The notes beneath the pieces are model-generated. The model saw nothing but the letters and a program-made list of their open reading frames with translations, was not told the DNA's origin and ran no database searches. This document shows positions 13,213-25,140 of a stretch of 64,000 nt of DNA, one piece after another. Made by a program: the position numbers and the translations under genes. The stretch lies in the NCBI GenBank assembly GCA_940671915.1, contig CALNVZ010003434.1, positions 43,803,646-43,867,645 on the forward strand, written 5' to 3'. How positions within the stretch are numbered: position 1 is the stretch's first letter; each line of letters opens with the position of its first letter. This DNA is from Paracentrotus lividus. Its lineage: Eukaryota > Echinodermata > Echinoidea > Camarodonta > Echinidae.

Positions 13213-13418
13213 CGAAATGAATGAAACAGATGACTCGAAACGTAGCTCTCAAATTCCTTTAATTCACAAGCTTTCGGCCGGCATGGCCTTCGTCAGGCTA
13301 CAAAATATGTATATATACAGTGTGTTCCTAAAAAAAAGGTAATCGAAGTTCAAAGATCAGTCATTTCAAAAGTATACGGTTTATTTTTGTGATTTGTTTA
13401 CTAAAAAATTAAGTTTTT

Positions 13419-14070
13419 CGTTTTTAGGGTATGAAACCGACTTTTCATAAATTTTGGGTTTCATAGTTTTGGGGGTTTTTCTCACACAAAGTTTCAATGA
13501 AAATCAATCTCATTTGTCAAAGGACCTATCTCAATGTCAATGAGAGGGTTTCGCAATTATGAGTCTCTTGAGTCGTGGAGACGTCGTGGTGACGTCTCCT
13601 GAGACTTCAGGGCGTCGAGGGAAAATGGAACAACAGTCAAACATGTTCAATTTTTTAGTAGACTTCTTTAAGACGCCAGCAAGTAAAAATTATTAACCCG
13701 TTCGATTTCTTTTAATCATGAGCAAGTTCCGAAAACGTCTATGCGACGTCGTGGGTACTTAAGGGACGTCGCGGCAACACCGCAAAGACGTCACAGAGAC
13801 TTATTCGCGTATTAAAGAAGTCTACTAAAAGATTGGACATGTTTGAAATTGGTTTGATTTTTCTCGCGACTTCTTGCAGAATCAAGAGACGTCGCGGCGA
13901 CTTCTCCGAGACTCCAGAGACTCATGCGTAAATCGACAACCCATGTCATTGCCATTGAGATATGTCCTTTTGACAAATGAAATTGCAATTCATTGAAACA
14001 TTGTGTGACAAAACCCCCAAAACTATGAAACCAAAATTTCATAAAAAGTTGGTTTCATACTCTAAAAACG
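13419..14070. mobile_element. Fold-back element with ~230-bp arms
   Basis: Left arm from 13419 (CGTTTTTAGGGTATGAAACC) and right arm ending at 14070 (GGTTTCATACTCTAAAAACG) are inverted copies, with matching TTTCATAGTTTTGGGGGTTT, CATTTGTCAAA and TAGTAGACTTCTTTAA blocks. The arms carry repeated GAGACGTCG / GTCGCGGCGAC motifs. No transposase. Confidence 0.8.
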
Positions 14071-14185
14071 AAAGGTGGAGGTGTTGATTTTTTTTTGAGT
14101 TTGCGGCAAACCCAAGATCATATATCAACCATAGGGGTAGGTTTGAGAGGTCAATCAGCTAAGATCATGCCATTTTTCCGTTTTC

Positions 14186-14186
<1 letters not shown>

Positions 14187-14228
<42 letters not shown>
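14187..14228. repeat. Poly(T) tract
   Basis: About 42 T, followed by short direct repeats of AGGTCATTTTGGCGCCC (14268-14306) and a C run at about 14343-14354. Confidence 0.9.
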
Positions 14229-14526
14229 CATTTTGCTCAATTTGCAAATGATTTGGCGCTCCTCTAAGGTCATTTTGGCGCCCATTTGAGGTCATTTTGG
14301 CGCCCTTTCGGGCGCCTACCCGGGGGACCCGGGCCCGTAAAGCCCCCCCCCCCCAGAATACGCGCATGTATAAGATGTTGTGATGTTTCACAGCATAGAC
14401 CACTTTTCGCCGATCTTGATACACATATAATATACATATAGTATATAGTATAAAAAGGAATTAAAGGAATTTGAGAGCTACGTTTCGAGTCATCTGTTTC
14501 ATTCATTTCGCCTATATATATATATA

Positions 14527-16174
14527 CAGTAGTGGCCAAAATTATTAGAACACCAAGCATATTTCTATGATTTTAGTAATTTTCATTCAGTTGACCATTT
14601 AAATACTTATAAAATGGTTGGAATGTCTCCGAATATCATCATTATGCTTTAAAAACTAAATAACAAAGCCGTGCGTTGGGAAGTCCCCCTTTTTTATGTT
14701 ACACCACCGATTGAAAATTTTAGAAAATCTTGCACCTTTCAGGATCAAAGTGTCATAACATTAAACATTTTAAGCCTCTCCCTACAAAAGTATATATATT
14801 CTGAAAGGAAATTTCCTGAGGATGTCAAAAATGGCATTCATAACAACACAGGGTGAAGTAGTTACATCTTATGTGGGGATTTTTAAATTATTTTTGAAGG
14901 GCCCCAAATTTTTTATTCAGTGCCCCTATTTAAGTCCCCCGTTCCAATGACCCTTAATATTTCAACATATTTGAATTGCTCATGAAATTTCCTTTTAAAA
15001 ATTATACTTTTACAAGGAGTGTCTTCATTAAATGAAAAATAGTCTTAACGTTCAATTGGGCATGGTTATTTTGGTCAGCTCACTACCAAGGGTGGGGGCG
15101 AATCCACCTTCCCCATTTGACGAAATTTTCTAAAACTTAGCATGTATTGGAGGTATATTAAAGTGAATAAGTCTGCTAAGTTTCATACTTCTGCCTCAAT
15201 TACTTTTTGAGCAATCGGGATATGTAATTGGCATTTTACTTTTTTGCATTTGGACTACATGTTTAATACACAAGTCTATGGGGCAAACCAAAAGCGCATA
15301 GCGCAACTGTTTTTAATGCTGCGCATTACCAGATGGTCGAAACTATATAAATTTGTTGTTTACATATGAAGAGGTCATTTCCAAAAGGTACAACATCCAT
15401 ATTTGTGAATTCGGAGAAAAACACGTTTTTTTTATTTTTCATTGATAGGAGTGTGTGTTTGGAGTGACTTTTACAGATTGTTCTACTCTACGATGCTAAA
15501 GGGAAACCAGTCTAACAAAAATCTAGGTCTGCAAGTTTTTCTGTAAACGAATTTTTAATTTTTTTGTTCTGATAGATGTAGTACCTTTTGGAAACGAAAT
15601 GTCTCAGAGTATGTAAATTGCCATGTATCTCAGCATTTTTTTATTAAAAAAAGGAACATTTTGTACTATTTCATATTGCTCTAAACAGATGCCATGTTTA
15701 AAATAAAACAAACGTTGCATTGAGTACATAAATTCACTAATGCTCTGGCGAACCCAGCCAATCTCGCACTATTTACATGCAATAAAAACATGTACATGGG
15801 ACTACATAAAAGTGGATGTAGTACCTTTTGGAAACGAACTGAAATGGATGTAGTACCTTTTGGAAATGATATGATTTTTGAAAGTAATTTTTTTCACCCT
15901 TCCCATTGAAAATTCATGTTTCTGTTTGTAACAGTTTGTAGAGGTGCTAAAAATGAGTAGATTAATGTAAAAAAAATGAATTTTGATGGAAAATGGATGT
16001 AGTACCTTTTGGAAATGAGCTCTTCATATACCTAAGACCCTGTGCTAAAAAGTCATGAAAGCTCATGGCATACAAAATATATCTTTAATCTGATTTCGGC
16101 AAATGAACTAGGGCATTGATAATCCCATAGACATTGTGTAGGTTCAGGTGTTCTAATTATTTTGGCCACCACTG
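14527..16174. mobile_element. Tc1/mariner-like element, non-autonomous
   Basis: Terminal inverted repeats of 28 bases with 2 mismatches: left begins CAGTAGTGGCCAAAATTATT, right ends in the complement of CAGTGGTGGCCAAAATAATT. TA target duplication on both sides (14525-14526, 16175-16176), in TA microsatellite DNA. The 1.65-kb body has no transposase frame and contains a separate nested element (15364-16030). Family assignment rests on the TIR and TA duplication. Confidence 0.85.
15364..16030. mobile_element. MITE family A, copy 1 (nested)
   Basis: Ends are inverted copies: left ATATGAAGAGGTCATTTCC, right GGAAATGAGCTCTTCATAT. The core motif GTAGTACCTTTTGGAAA recurs at about 15588, 15814, 15850 and 15998 plus its complement at the left end. 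Closely similar to 32982-33616. Inserted in the Tc1-like element, so it is younger than that element. Confidence 0.85.
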
Positions 16175-16177
16175 TAT

Positions 16178-16179
<2 letters not shown>

Positions 16180-16226
<47 letters not shown>

Positions 16227-16262
16227 TATATATATATATATTTATTTATATATATATTTATA
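16180..16262. repeat. (TA)n microsatellite
   Basis: Long TA array with small interruptions immediately after the Tc1-like element. Confidence 0.95.
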
Positions 16263-16466
16263 TTATATATAATGCTATAATAATGAAATATTGCCCTTCG
16301 AAGAACGTGTTGTGCAGTGACTCATTATTTTTTTTATGCAGGCTAAAGAGAAACAACGGGTAGTTTCTCTCTCGTCTATATTATATATGATTATACTTAT
16401 AAGAATGTTTCTAACCTATGGTCTACTAATGGTTAATTGAAAAATAGAGCACTTTCCCATTGAACT

Positions 16467-16468
<2 letters not shown>

Positions 16469-16524
<56 letters not shown>

Positions 16525-16646
16525 CGAAATGAATTGGTTTATAGAGAATTTTGTGACGTAGCTTAACCCAATGACCCCATTTCGCTCTATTATATAAAAA
16601 AAGGGAGTTGCCAAGGTTGTTTGTGTTTGTCAATAATTTCACTATA

Positions 16647-16679
<33 letters not shown>
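16469..16679. repeat. Two (TA)n arrays flanking a small inverted repeat
   Basis: TA arrays at 16469-16523 and 16646-16679. Between them, AGCGAAATG at about 16523 is inverted at about 16580 (CATTTCGCT). The start resembles the GCGAAATGAAT end of the 55-bp repeat at 13211, again right next to TA repeats. Confidence 0.8.
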
Positions 16680-16681
<2 letters not shown>

Positions 16682-19555
16682 GTTTATCGTCAGGTATTGT
16701 CCGTTAAAGCATGGAGGTTTAAAATGTCCCTTTTATACTCCACATTTAAAGGCACCAGAAAAACAACCCTATGAAATGCAGTTTTAAGGGAAATAAATCG
16801 AATTTGCATTCCTCAAGCGAGAGGACCGCATAACGGAAAAATAATAACCATGTGAATTATTGTTATTGCATTTATACGTTTGGCCATCCGATCATTTATG
16901 ACAGAGGCTTCATAAATCATACTTTTTAAATGATCGACGGGGAATTACGTAAACAAAGTTTTTGCATTGGCTTTCATAATAAAATCGATAAATACAATAT
17001 ATATATTTAAAAAAAAGAAAAAAAAAAAGATGTGTTTTTATCTATCGCGTACAGAATTATCTCTAGAGTTTCGAGCAATTGATCAAATAGAATATTCCCC
17101 TTAAAGAACAAACCAAAGCGAGTCCTTTGATCTATCCCCTATAGATCTGTTTGGATGAACATAAAATGACCACTAAAAGAAAGAAAACGGAAATACAAAT
17201 GTTTGGACGGAAATCCGGAGCTTGATACCTTTTTGAAATGCTCAAATAAGAGATAGTAATATGTTCGAGACAGGGTAAGCATTTCATCAGTTTTAAAGCA
17301 CAGGATTGCCCGACTTCTTATTTCTCGTAAACATCCATGACTCTGTATCCGGTCAGACAGTGTTTCCTTCTAAATCGGTACCAATTTTGTTAGATCGACT
17401 CTTTTTCTCCCTGCTCGAAAGAAAGAAAAAAAATCAAGTTATTCCATGTTTACTAGAATTTCATCCATTCTTCTCTTTCGAAATGCCCAAAGGCCTCCGT
17501 CGTTTTCTTTCCCCGACTTTTCCTTCGTACAATTCCTCTAATTTTGGAAATGCATATTTGTCCTTGCAATGTATATTGTAGTTTTTCTTTATGATCGGTT
17601 TTCAAGGTGAGCCACAAGGGAGCTGTGATGCAGTGATATGAAATGAAAGCTATATATTGACATAAACCGATGTTCGAATCTTCGACCGGAAGTTATCTTT
17701 TTTTTGTGATAAGAATTGTGATTTCGTTACATTTTATTATTCTTTTTGGATGGAAGTTAAGTTTCCTTTCTAGAGTTTATGTATGGGTATGCTGGGTCGT
17801 CCGACCTATAGAACAGTTTCATTGATTAGTATATTATTACAAACTCATACGTTTTAGGATATATGTTTGCCTTTTGTAATATCGTGTTTAATACTTATCA
17901 ATAATAAGTAAGGTTGCAAGGCGTCTGTGCGATAATAAAATACACAAACAGTACCAGCACCAACGTTAACAAATAAAAACAACTACCACTATTTTAAGGG
18001 TGAATCAAGATTATTTTGCCCAATTATTGTACAATTATTTATTGATGACTGCTCCCTTTCCAATTCTTTTTTCGTTGAATATCATTGAGGGATATTGATA
18101 ACAAATAATATGGAATAAAAATATGTTAATTAAACCTTTTCTAGAATGATAAATATGACCACCCCATCCCAAAGAGATTACGCAGCTCGGGGGTAACTCG
18201 AGACAATAATCAAATAAGTGTTTAGTTTCAAAGTTTGCTTTTCTTTTAAGATTGATTATTATCCATGGACGGATGTGGTATCTCACTTCGGGAAGACGTC
18301 TCTGCGACTCGGACATCCAGAAACCTGTCTGGGTCTGCGACGTAACAAAATTGTTCTGGTCATGACATTGAAATGTGGAAAACACTGTCTAAAAGTGATT
18401 TGGAAAGGTTGATAACAGTTTACCTAAGAATTATTTTGTGCTGCGAGGTCTTGGAATCGTCAAAATGAAAAAAAAAGGAAAAAAAAAAAACGAATTTATT
18501 TTTGAGTCACATGCACTTACACAGAAATGCATGTATAGGGTAACACAAAATGTTCGGGACCCAAACATGTCAGCTGTGTGGTATATTTCGGATCATATTA
18601 TGACTATTAGGCCATTTGAAGAGAGATTTTTCTTGTGGAGCTTTTTATTATGATATTCTTCCCAAATATCATGAAAATAACAGGAAAGTTCACAATAATT
18701 TTCTTCATCTTTCTCACACCTTCCCACTACACTAGATTCCCTTTAAGCATTATTTTCCCGATACTCATGAGACGTTGCAGAGAATCAGGAGACGTATCCG
18801 CGACTAGTCTCAAAATCGTTTGAAATCTGTCTCAAACCTGTCCAAAACAAGTTCAAATCCAACTGTCAATTGAGATACTACCATAAAATATCGCCTGTTA
18901 CGAGTCTGAATGCCTTTTGTTGAATTAAAAATGTTAAAATGTAAAAAAAAAAAAAATAAATAAAAAAATGTTAAAAGAACACTTCAACATTCCCCAATGG
19001 ATAAATCAATCAAGAAATCAATATTCATATACATTTCCAACAAAAATAAAGTGTAGATTTAGGATTGAAGACACAAGAGATTTATTGCTAATATATATAA
19101 AGAAATGATTTTTGCGTCGGTTTTATGTTAAACTAAAAAGAAATACAATTTGAATGAAAAACCGTATATATATAATAAAGAATGTTAATGTATAAAGTTG
19201 AAATTTTCTTACTAAAACGATTTCACATCAATTGAAATTAGGTCGGAATTGAAGGGGACTACGAAAAACACTGAGCTTGTAAATTTCAGCCCCCATTCGT
19301 TATAAAATATCGAATATCAGATTTTACGTACACTGTTTTCACGTGTATTTTTTAATTATTTTCCCCCTGACTTATTTCATTAACACTTGGTCAACTTTAT
19401 AACATTTCACTCGTTCACATATTACACTGCTTAATTTCACCATGAATTATAAAATAATATTATGTAACATTTATATCCACTTTTTCGGAGCCTTTAGGAT
19501 TAACATCCATTAACCAATCATTGCCCGGCTTACTTAGGCTACCCGTTAGAGGAAT
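16680..19555. other. No gene recognised; possible fold-back relic
   Basis: Mostly unique AT-rich DNA. Segments at about 18285-18340 and 18765-18800 carry GAGACGT / GCGACT motifs like the arms of the 13.4-kb fold-back element, possibly a decayed copy. Open frames at 17306-17581 and 18035-18385 have no known domain. Confidence 0.4.
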
Positions 19556-19559
19556 TTCT

Positions 19560-19735
19560 TCTGTATACGGGTACCTATTTGCACCCGAGCTTTCTTGCCT
19601 TGCGCCAGAGAACATTAATTTTGTGAATTGACCGGGAATCGAACCGTCCACCCTTTGATCAACAGTCCGCGACTGTTGGACTAGAACACACAACTTATCT
19701 ACATAAAATCTACACATAAAAGGTTTCTCTGATCT
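19560..19735 (-). mobile_element. tRNA-derived SINE
   Basis: Minus strand: A-box TAGTCCAACAG (complement of 19673-19683) fits TRGYNNARNNG exactly; B-box GGTTCGATTCC (complement of 19635-19645) fits GGTTCGANNCC. Spacing is normal for a Pol III internal promoter. The adjoining tail includes a GGTGCAAATAGGTACC-like segment. Related to the 7.8-kb fragment. Confidence 0.7.
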
Positions 19736-20217
19736 CTTGAGATAATACTCATGGTGAACTTAATGACTTGGTCACTCTGCTGCCCCTCAGCAGACTATAG
19801 TCTGTCTTCCGCCCCTCTCCCATGAGATTCGGTTGCTAAGTCGCCAACTGACATGCGACAAATCTGTTGTTATCCCAACATATAAGGTTCGTTATATATC
19901 GCCATCTCGTATATACATGTATGCGAAGTTGGCGGAGTGGGATGTTTAGGTATTTTAACAGAAAGAGAGACGATGAGAAGTGTGGGAACTGATAGAAGGA
20001 GATAATGATGGTGTGTGTGTGTGGGTGTAGATTCAAGATTCAAGATTCAGTTTACTTTTTCCCGTTTAGAAACATAAAGATATAAACATTCAATATAAAC
20101 ACATTCAATAATATATTCAAATATAATATAAGCAAAGTTGTTCAGTATGAAATAAAACGCATACATTACTGTGTGTATGTGTGCATATGTGTGTGCGTTA
20201 GCGTGTGTTTGTGAGAC

Positions 20218-20249
<32 letters not shown>

Positions 20250-20379
20250 GGTGGGGGGTGGTGGGGAATATAGGAGAGAGAGAAAATATTAAAACAAGAG
20301 AGACTGGGGCGGAGAATTGCAACTTGGAAAGAAGTCAAAGAGAGCAAACAGAAAGATATCAAAAGACAAAATGTGTGTG

Positions 20380-20381
<2 letters not shown>

Positions 20382-20419
<38 letters not shown>
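20382..20419. repeat. (GT)n microsatellite
   Basis: About 19 GT units. Confidence 0.95.
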
Positions 20420-20421
<2 letters not shown>

Positions 20422-20526
20422 ATGTAGAATATCATCGTTTAAAAATCGTGCATAACACATTACTTTTTTACGCTTCCTTAGAGAACCTATAAATACAGTA
20501 GTTAACGAGATATAACGATATAAAGA

Positions 20527-20554
20527 TAAATAAATAAATAAATAAATAAATAAA
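20527..20554. repeat. (AAAT)n microsatellite
   Basis: Seven tandem tetranucleotide units. Confidence 0.9.
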
Positions 20555-21540
20555 GAGAGCCTCAGGTAGTTCCAGAAAATAGTAAAAAGGAAAGAATTAT
20601 CTAACCCACCCTCCTGGCAAATAATATGAAAATAAACTTTGCGTCATCGTTTTAAGGGGTCATAAAGCATTATTATCCATTTTCTTTTCCCGTTTTTCCT
20701 ATTAGTGATGTATTTTGAATTTCCCCTTACGTTGGTCTTTCTCCTGTAAATTTCTTTAGGAAAGTTCTTTCGAATCATAGTCAGCTTTATTAAAAGCTCA
20801 TTAACAGCGCCCCCTCCCCCACCACCCATGCAAGGAACAGAGACGAGGAAAACGCAGATTTATTCTAAGCTCTATACCAAAACACTTAAAATCAATTAGA
20901 TAGAAAGCGGATATTTAAAAACTCCTCGACTTTGCCACACCATCAAAGAGCATGGGATATAAAATGCTGAGTGACATTAGTCTAGTCACACAACGCCAAA
21001 AATACTCAGAACCAACTCCATACCGACCACTAACTTGCCATTCACGGTAATGTAGTAGATTGGTCCGTGCGGTATCGCTGCCGACGCTTTTGCACCGATG
21101 TGACTGAGTTAGTGCTTAGCTTGTGTGTGAGCGTGCGTAGGATATGTGGCGTCACCATCCTGCTTTTTTCAGTGACGCCGCTGGCTAGTTCTCATCGGTG
21201 TATAAGCCAGGGTTTATTCAAATGAAGCGCATGGAGATAGAGGGATGAAATAGAGTACGTTTGGAAAAATGGAAAAAGGGAGAGTTTTGTTTTGGTAGTA
21301 CGCATGCGATTCTGAATACAATGGGATGTTATGAGAGTGGAAAGAATTATGTTAATACTTAACGGATATGATTTATGTCCTGATCAAGGTCGATGATATA
21401 AAAAAAAATAAAACCATTTCTACGTCCACGCAAAATATAAATTCAAAACATCCTTAATCCTCCAAGTTTTTGATATATTGTTGTGTGTGTGTGTGTTATT
21501 TTAATTTTATTTTTATTTTTATTTTTTTTTTAAATCAAAT

Positions 21541-24116
21541 GGGCGATTCCACACTAGAACTTGAAAAAATGGCAAAATTAAAATATTCTTTCAACTAATC
21601 ATAAGTAGTGTAATATTTTACTCTGATACCTAAAACTTTATTGGAAATTACAAGTTTTTTCCAAAGCGAAGTCGGAAATGGATTTTTTTTGGGGGGAAAT
21701 GGTGGAATTTTCAATTTTCATAAATCTTAACTGATTAACAGGTCGAAAAACAAAAAAGCTTCAAACCACTATAGAAAGAGCGCAAGAATATTAAAAAGTA
21801 GACAAGTCAGTGGATTAATGTTATCGATGGATGGCTCCAAATAATTTTAAACATTTTTATGAGGCCTTAATGGGGTGAATAATGATCATTCCGAACCTAT
21901 TTTTGCGCAATTTCCCGTACGACCACATGGAAATGCAAAAGTTTTGACCCACACTTTTGATTTTGATGTTGCAATCTTGCTATTTCAGTTTCTCTATCTT
22001 TGACCCATGGGTAATCAATTGATCCTATTAGGGTAGAAAATCTGCCCTTCATTTTTCAATAAATGGCATTTTAAAGTTGTCCCGTACGCCACAAAATATA
22101 TATTGCATTTCATTGGGGGTGTTTAGATTACTACAAAGTCCACAAACTCCTTAAGAAGGTCTATTTGAATTGAAACACATGGAAGTGACATTAATTGAAA
22201 TTGAATAGGCCTTTGTTTATCTCTAGTGAACATGAAATATGTAATTCCCGCCATTTTAACTGACTTCAAATACATGTATTCCATTGTGAAGGCCTTCAGC
22301 TGTACTGGTGATTTTCACTGGTCAAAGCTGTTAGACACAGGGTACTAATTGATGTTTACCTTTTTCATACCACCCCTTTTCTGTTATTGGTTTAATTATG
22401 GAAAAGTCCACCCTTATTCCAAGTTGGTTCATGAAATACAGTAAAGTTTGACAGAGTTAAGACTTTTCTTCTTAAAAGAAAAAGAAGAAAAAAAAAAACA
22501 ACCCCAAAACAAACAAACATTTTCTGGAATGTATTAATTATGATAGACAATGCAGTTCTCACATGTGTCTTAAGATATATTGGACTGTATGTGAAGTGAT
22601 CTGGATTCTTGCCAAACTTTTTTTATTTTTAATTTTATATAATTTATATTATTAATTTATTTTCAATTATCTATATCGGCTCATGGGGGTGGTTATAGGC
22701 AAATTGTTACACTTCTATTTGGCTTATTTCTGAAGAAACGAAAAGAAATAACCCACCAAAACCATATATTAGTACAGAGGTTATATATCTAGGAATCCTA
22801 TTTATAGACTACAAAAAAATCACCAAAATGCTTAATTAGCATAATTTATGCAAATTGGCCCTTTTTTTTCAAAACAAAACATCTCAAGAGTCAAATGTCT
22901 GTTACTCGTTACACTTTGCATACTTATTGGTGAAATATGTCTCTGGGGAATGCATGGATTAGAATTTTAAATGAAGTTTTAGTTTTGTGGTAATAATGTC
23001 ATGCATATATAATTAGCTAAAAAACAATAAAATAAAAAATGAAAAATTAATAAAGAAAATAAGAATTTTTTGAAATTCAAATCCATACATTCCCCAGACA
23101 TATGTTTTGAGAACATCTGTGCAAAAAACATGGAGTAATTTGTGTTTAAGGTATTCAGTAGATCTTGGTTTGGGCAAAAAGGGCTAATTTGCATAAATTG
23201 CAGAAAACAAGTGACAAGTAATGATAATACCAATAATTATAATGTTATTGATATTATCATCACTGGTTACTTGCCATTCCTACTTTTCAAGTTTGGGTAT
23301 GCATCCCCTTCTCTTCATTTCCCCTTCCTTTTATTCCTTTTCATGTTTGGCGCCCTTAAATTGCCCCCGGGGGCACCTGCCCCCTCCCCCTCAGATACGC
23401 CACTGATTGTCCTGCATGCCTTGTTACGGATACAAAAGAGAAATTTGGGGGTAATGCTTCGTTTTTGATTGACATAAAGTCCAATGTTATACAGGCTGGC
23501 CCGTATGACACGTCAATAGTGTCCCCTACGACACACTATACTATTCATGATATATTGACAGAATTATTCAAGAATAGTGCTTTCTAACATAATAACTGCC
23601 CTTTAGTTTCATAGGATTGTCATTATTATCAGACAAATTAATTGATTTAAGAAGTAATCAAGACAAAAATTAAGAAAGTATAACCCTTATTCAGAGATGT
23701 CCCGTACGACACATTTTGCATGCCCCGTACGCCACAATGTTCTTGAAAACTATAATTTGCTGTATTTATTCGTTAATGCTTATTTTGCAAAAATGTTTTT
23801 ATATATCTGTTCTTTGGTAACTGAAGGTCAAATTTAGTTCATTTTTTATTTAAATTTCCTGTGCAACTCACAGACTTTTGAACACAAACTTAAGGCTTCC
23901 AAAAAAGTCACCTTTTCTGCGTCCCGTACGACACATTAATATTTTCAATCTCTAGTTTACAGGATTTGTATTTAAGTCAAATCAAGTCTTGGTTCTTTTA
24001 CCATTCTGGTAGTACTTGAGAATGACCATCAGTTACTGGAATATTTTTTGTTTTTTATTGTCGAGAAGCTGTCAAATGTTCTCTAAATGTCCCGTACGAC
24101 ACGTATGGAATCGCCC
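21541..24116. mobile_element. 2.6-kb element with GGGCGATTCCA termini and internal CCCGTACGACACA repeats
   Basis: Starts GGGCGATTCCA and ends TGGAATCGCCC, an 11-base inverted repeat, flanked on both sides by AAAT (candidate 4-base target duplication). Eight copies of a CCCGTACG(A/C)CACA-like motif, all on the + strand, lie at about 21914, 22081, 23500, 23523, 23701, 23724, 23923 and 24091. No transposase frame. Superfamily not assigned. Confidence 0.7.
22831..23205. mobile_element. Fold-back segment nested in the 2.6-kb element
   Basis: Left TAATTTATGCAAATTGGCCC is inverted at the right as GGGCTAATTTGCATAAATTG. Inner blocks GTCTCTGGGGAATGCATGG and CCATACATTCCCCAGAC also pair. It separates the first two CCCGTACG motifs from the other six. 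Confidence 0.7.
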
Positions 24117-25138
24117 AAATATATTGTTTCTTACTTTCACAACACATGAATTTTGGTTGTTTTTAGTTTTACGGCGCTTTTATTCATAATATGATATTTA
24201 CACCAGAATATGAATATGTATCATTCCCATCACGTTGTATATGTAAACAACCGTATAAGGAAAAGTACCCACAGACAATTACCCCCGGACAATTGCCCCC
24301 ATAAATAGAGCAAGGGTTAGGTGTAGAGTTAGGTGGTAGATTTTTGATGGAGGGTAGTTGTCCTAGAATCATAAACAACAGCATCGCTTCTGACTTTATT
24401 ATGTGTATATGGTTCTCTGATGAGCAGCCCTATTAAAGTATGTTGGCATTTCAATAAACTTAATAAGAAACATCCAATGTCTCATGATACAACATGGATT
24501 GAAAACAATATAGCAAACTTTCCAAAAGTTACATAAAATAATTTTTTTTAATTCATTTTTTTTCTTCACAATTTTGTTTATTTGCACAATAATGTTAATT
24601 ATCTGAGTTTGAATACTCAACCAATATCGTTTGACTATCGTTTATTTTCATGAAAATCCAGTTTGGGTTTCTTTGTGACACATCAGTTTTTAGATCAAGA
24701 GTATGATAATATTGGATAATCATTTCATGGACAATTAATTCCATGATTACAGCGTTTACTAGCATATAAGTCTCCTCCAAGGGATAATGCTGTCTGCGCT
24801 ACAAACTTATTGTTTCAGTGACATTACATTCTTTTCTTTTTTGTTATTTTGTTTAATTTCGACAAAAATTTGTGTATATGTTATTTTATATATGTTATAT
24901 ATGTTGTTTATAAACTCCTTTATATGCTATTGATTTAGAGCAAAGATAGAAATATGAAAAGAAAAACAGAATAGGCTACCACTTTCCTGAGATAATGATA
25001 AATTTATTGTTGTTGTTCAATGATCTAAGCTATCTGTATTTTTTTAACAAACGCGTGCCCAGAGGTTATTGTTTTTTGTTTTTTGTTTTTTTGTTTTTTT
25101 AGACCTTAATTTCAAAACGGCATTTGCCTTTCTCATCA
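24117..25138. other. No gene recognised; short GGACAATT(A/G)CCCCC repeat
   Basis: Two tandem 14-base units GACAATTACCCCCG / GACAATTGCCCCCA lie at about 24275-24302. A TTTTTG-rich run is at 25068-25100. Otherwise AT-rich unique DNA. Confidence 0.45.
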
Positions 25139-25140
25139 AC

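Larger units (their letters stand above)
13211..14512. mobile_element. Block bounded by a 55-bp perfect inverted repeat
   Basis: 13211-13265 (starting GGCGAAATGAATGAAACAGA) and 14458-14512 are exact reverse complements by eye. Each abuts TA repeats on its outer side. The left copy continues into a segment with PDEGH-like minus-strand coding (13266-13305), reminiscent of a retroelement 3' end; the right copy continues into different sequence. So these are likely two members of a dispersed family in opposite orientation rather than TIRs of one transposon. Confidence 0.75.
19736..21540. other. No gene recognised; microsatellite-rich
   Basis: Contains (GA)n at 20217-20242, (GT)n at 20382-20419, (AAAT)n at 20527-20554, short GATTCAA direct repeats at 20031-20048 and a (GT)n run at 21482-21496. 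Open frames arise from these simple repeats. Confidence 0.6.

Noticed and set aside
13215-13316. Hammerhead-ribozyme-like core on the minus strand (CTGACGA, GGCC/GGCC stem, GAAA)
   Set aside because: The core strings and a short helix II are present, but no convincing helix I could be paired, and helix III pairing is weak. More likely part of a retroelement 3' end.
13812-14424. Minus-strand open frames in the 14-kb block
   Set aside because: Lie in fold-back arms and the poly(T) tract (poly-Lys), not genes.
17640-17695. GTTCGAATCTTC resembling a Pol III B-box
   Set aside because: Only one loose motif; no A-box or related copy recognised.
23142-23468. 108-codon open frame in the 2.6-kb element
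   Set aside because: Begins inside a fold-back arm and runs into low-complexity C/T sequence; no transposase motif.
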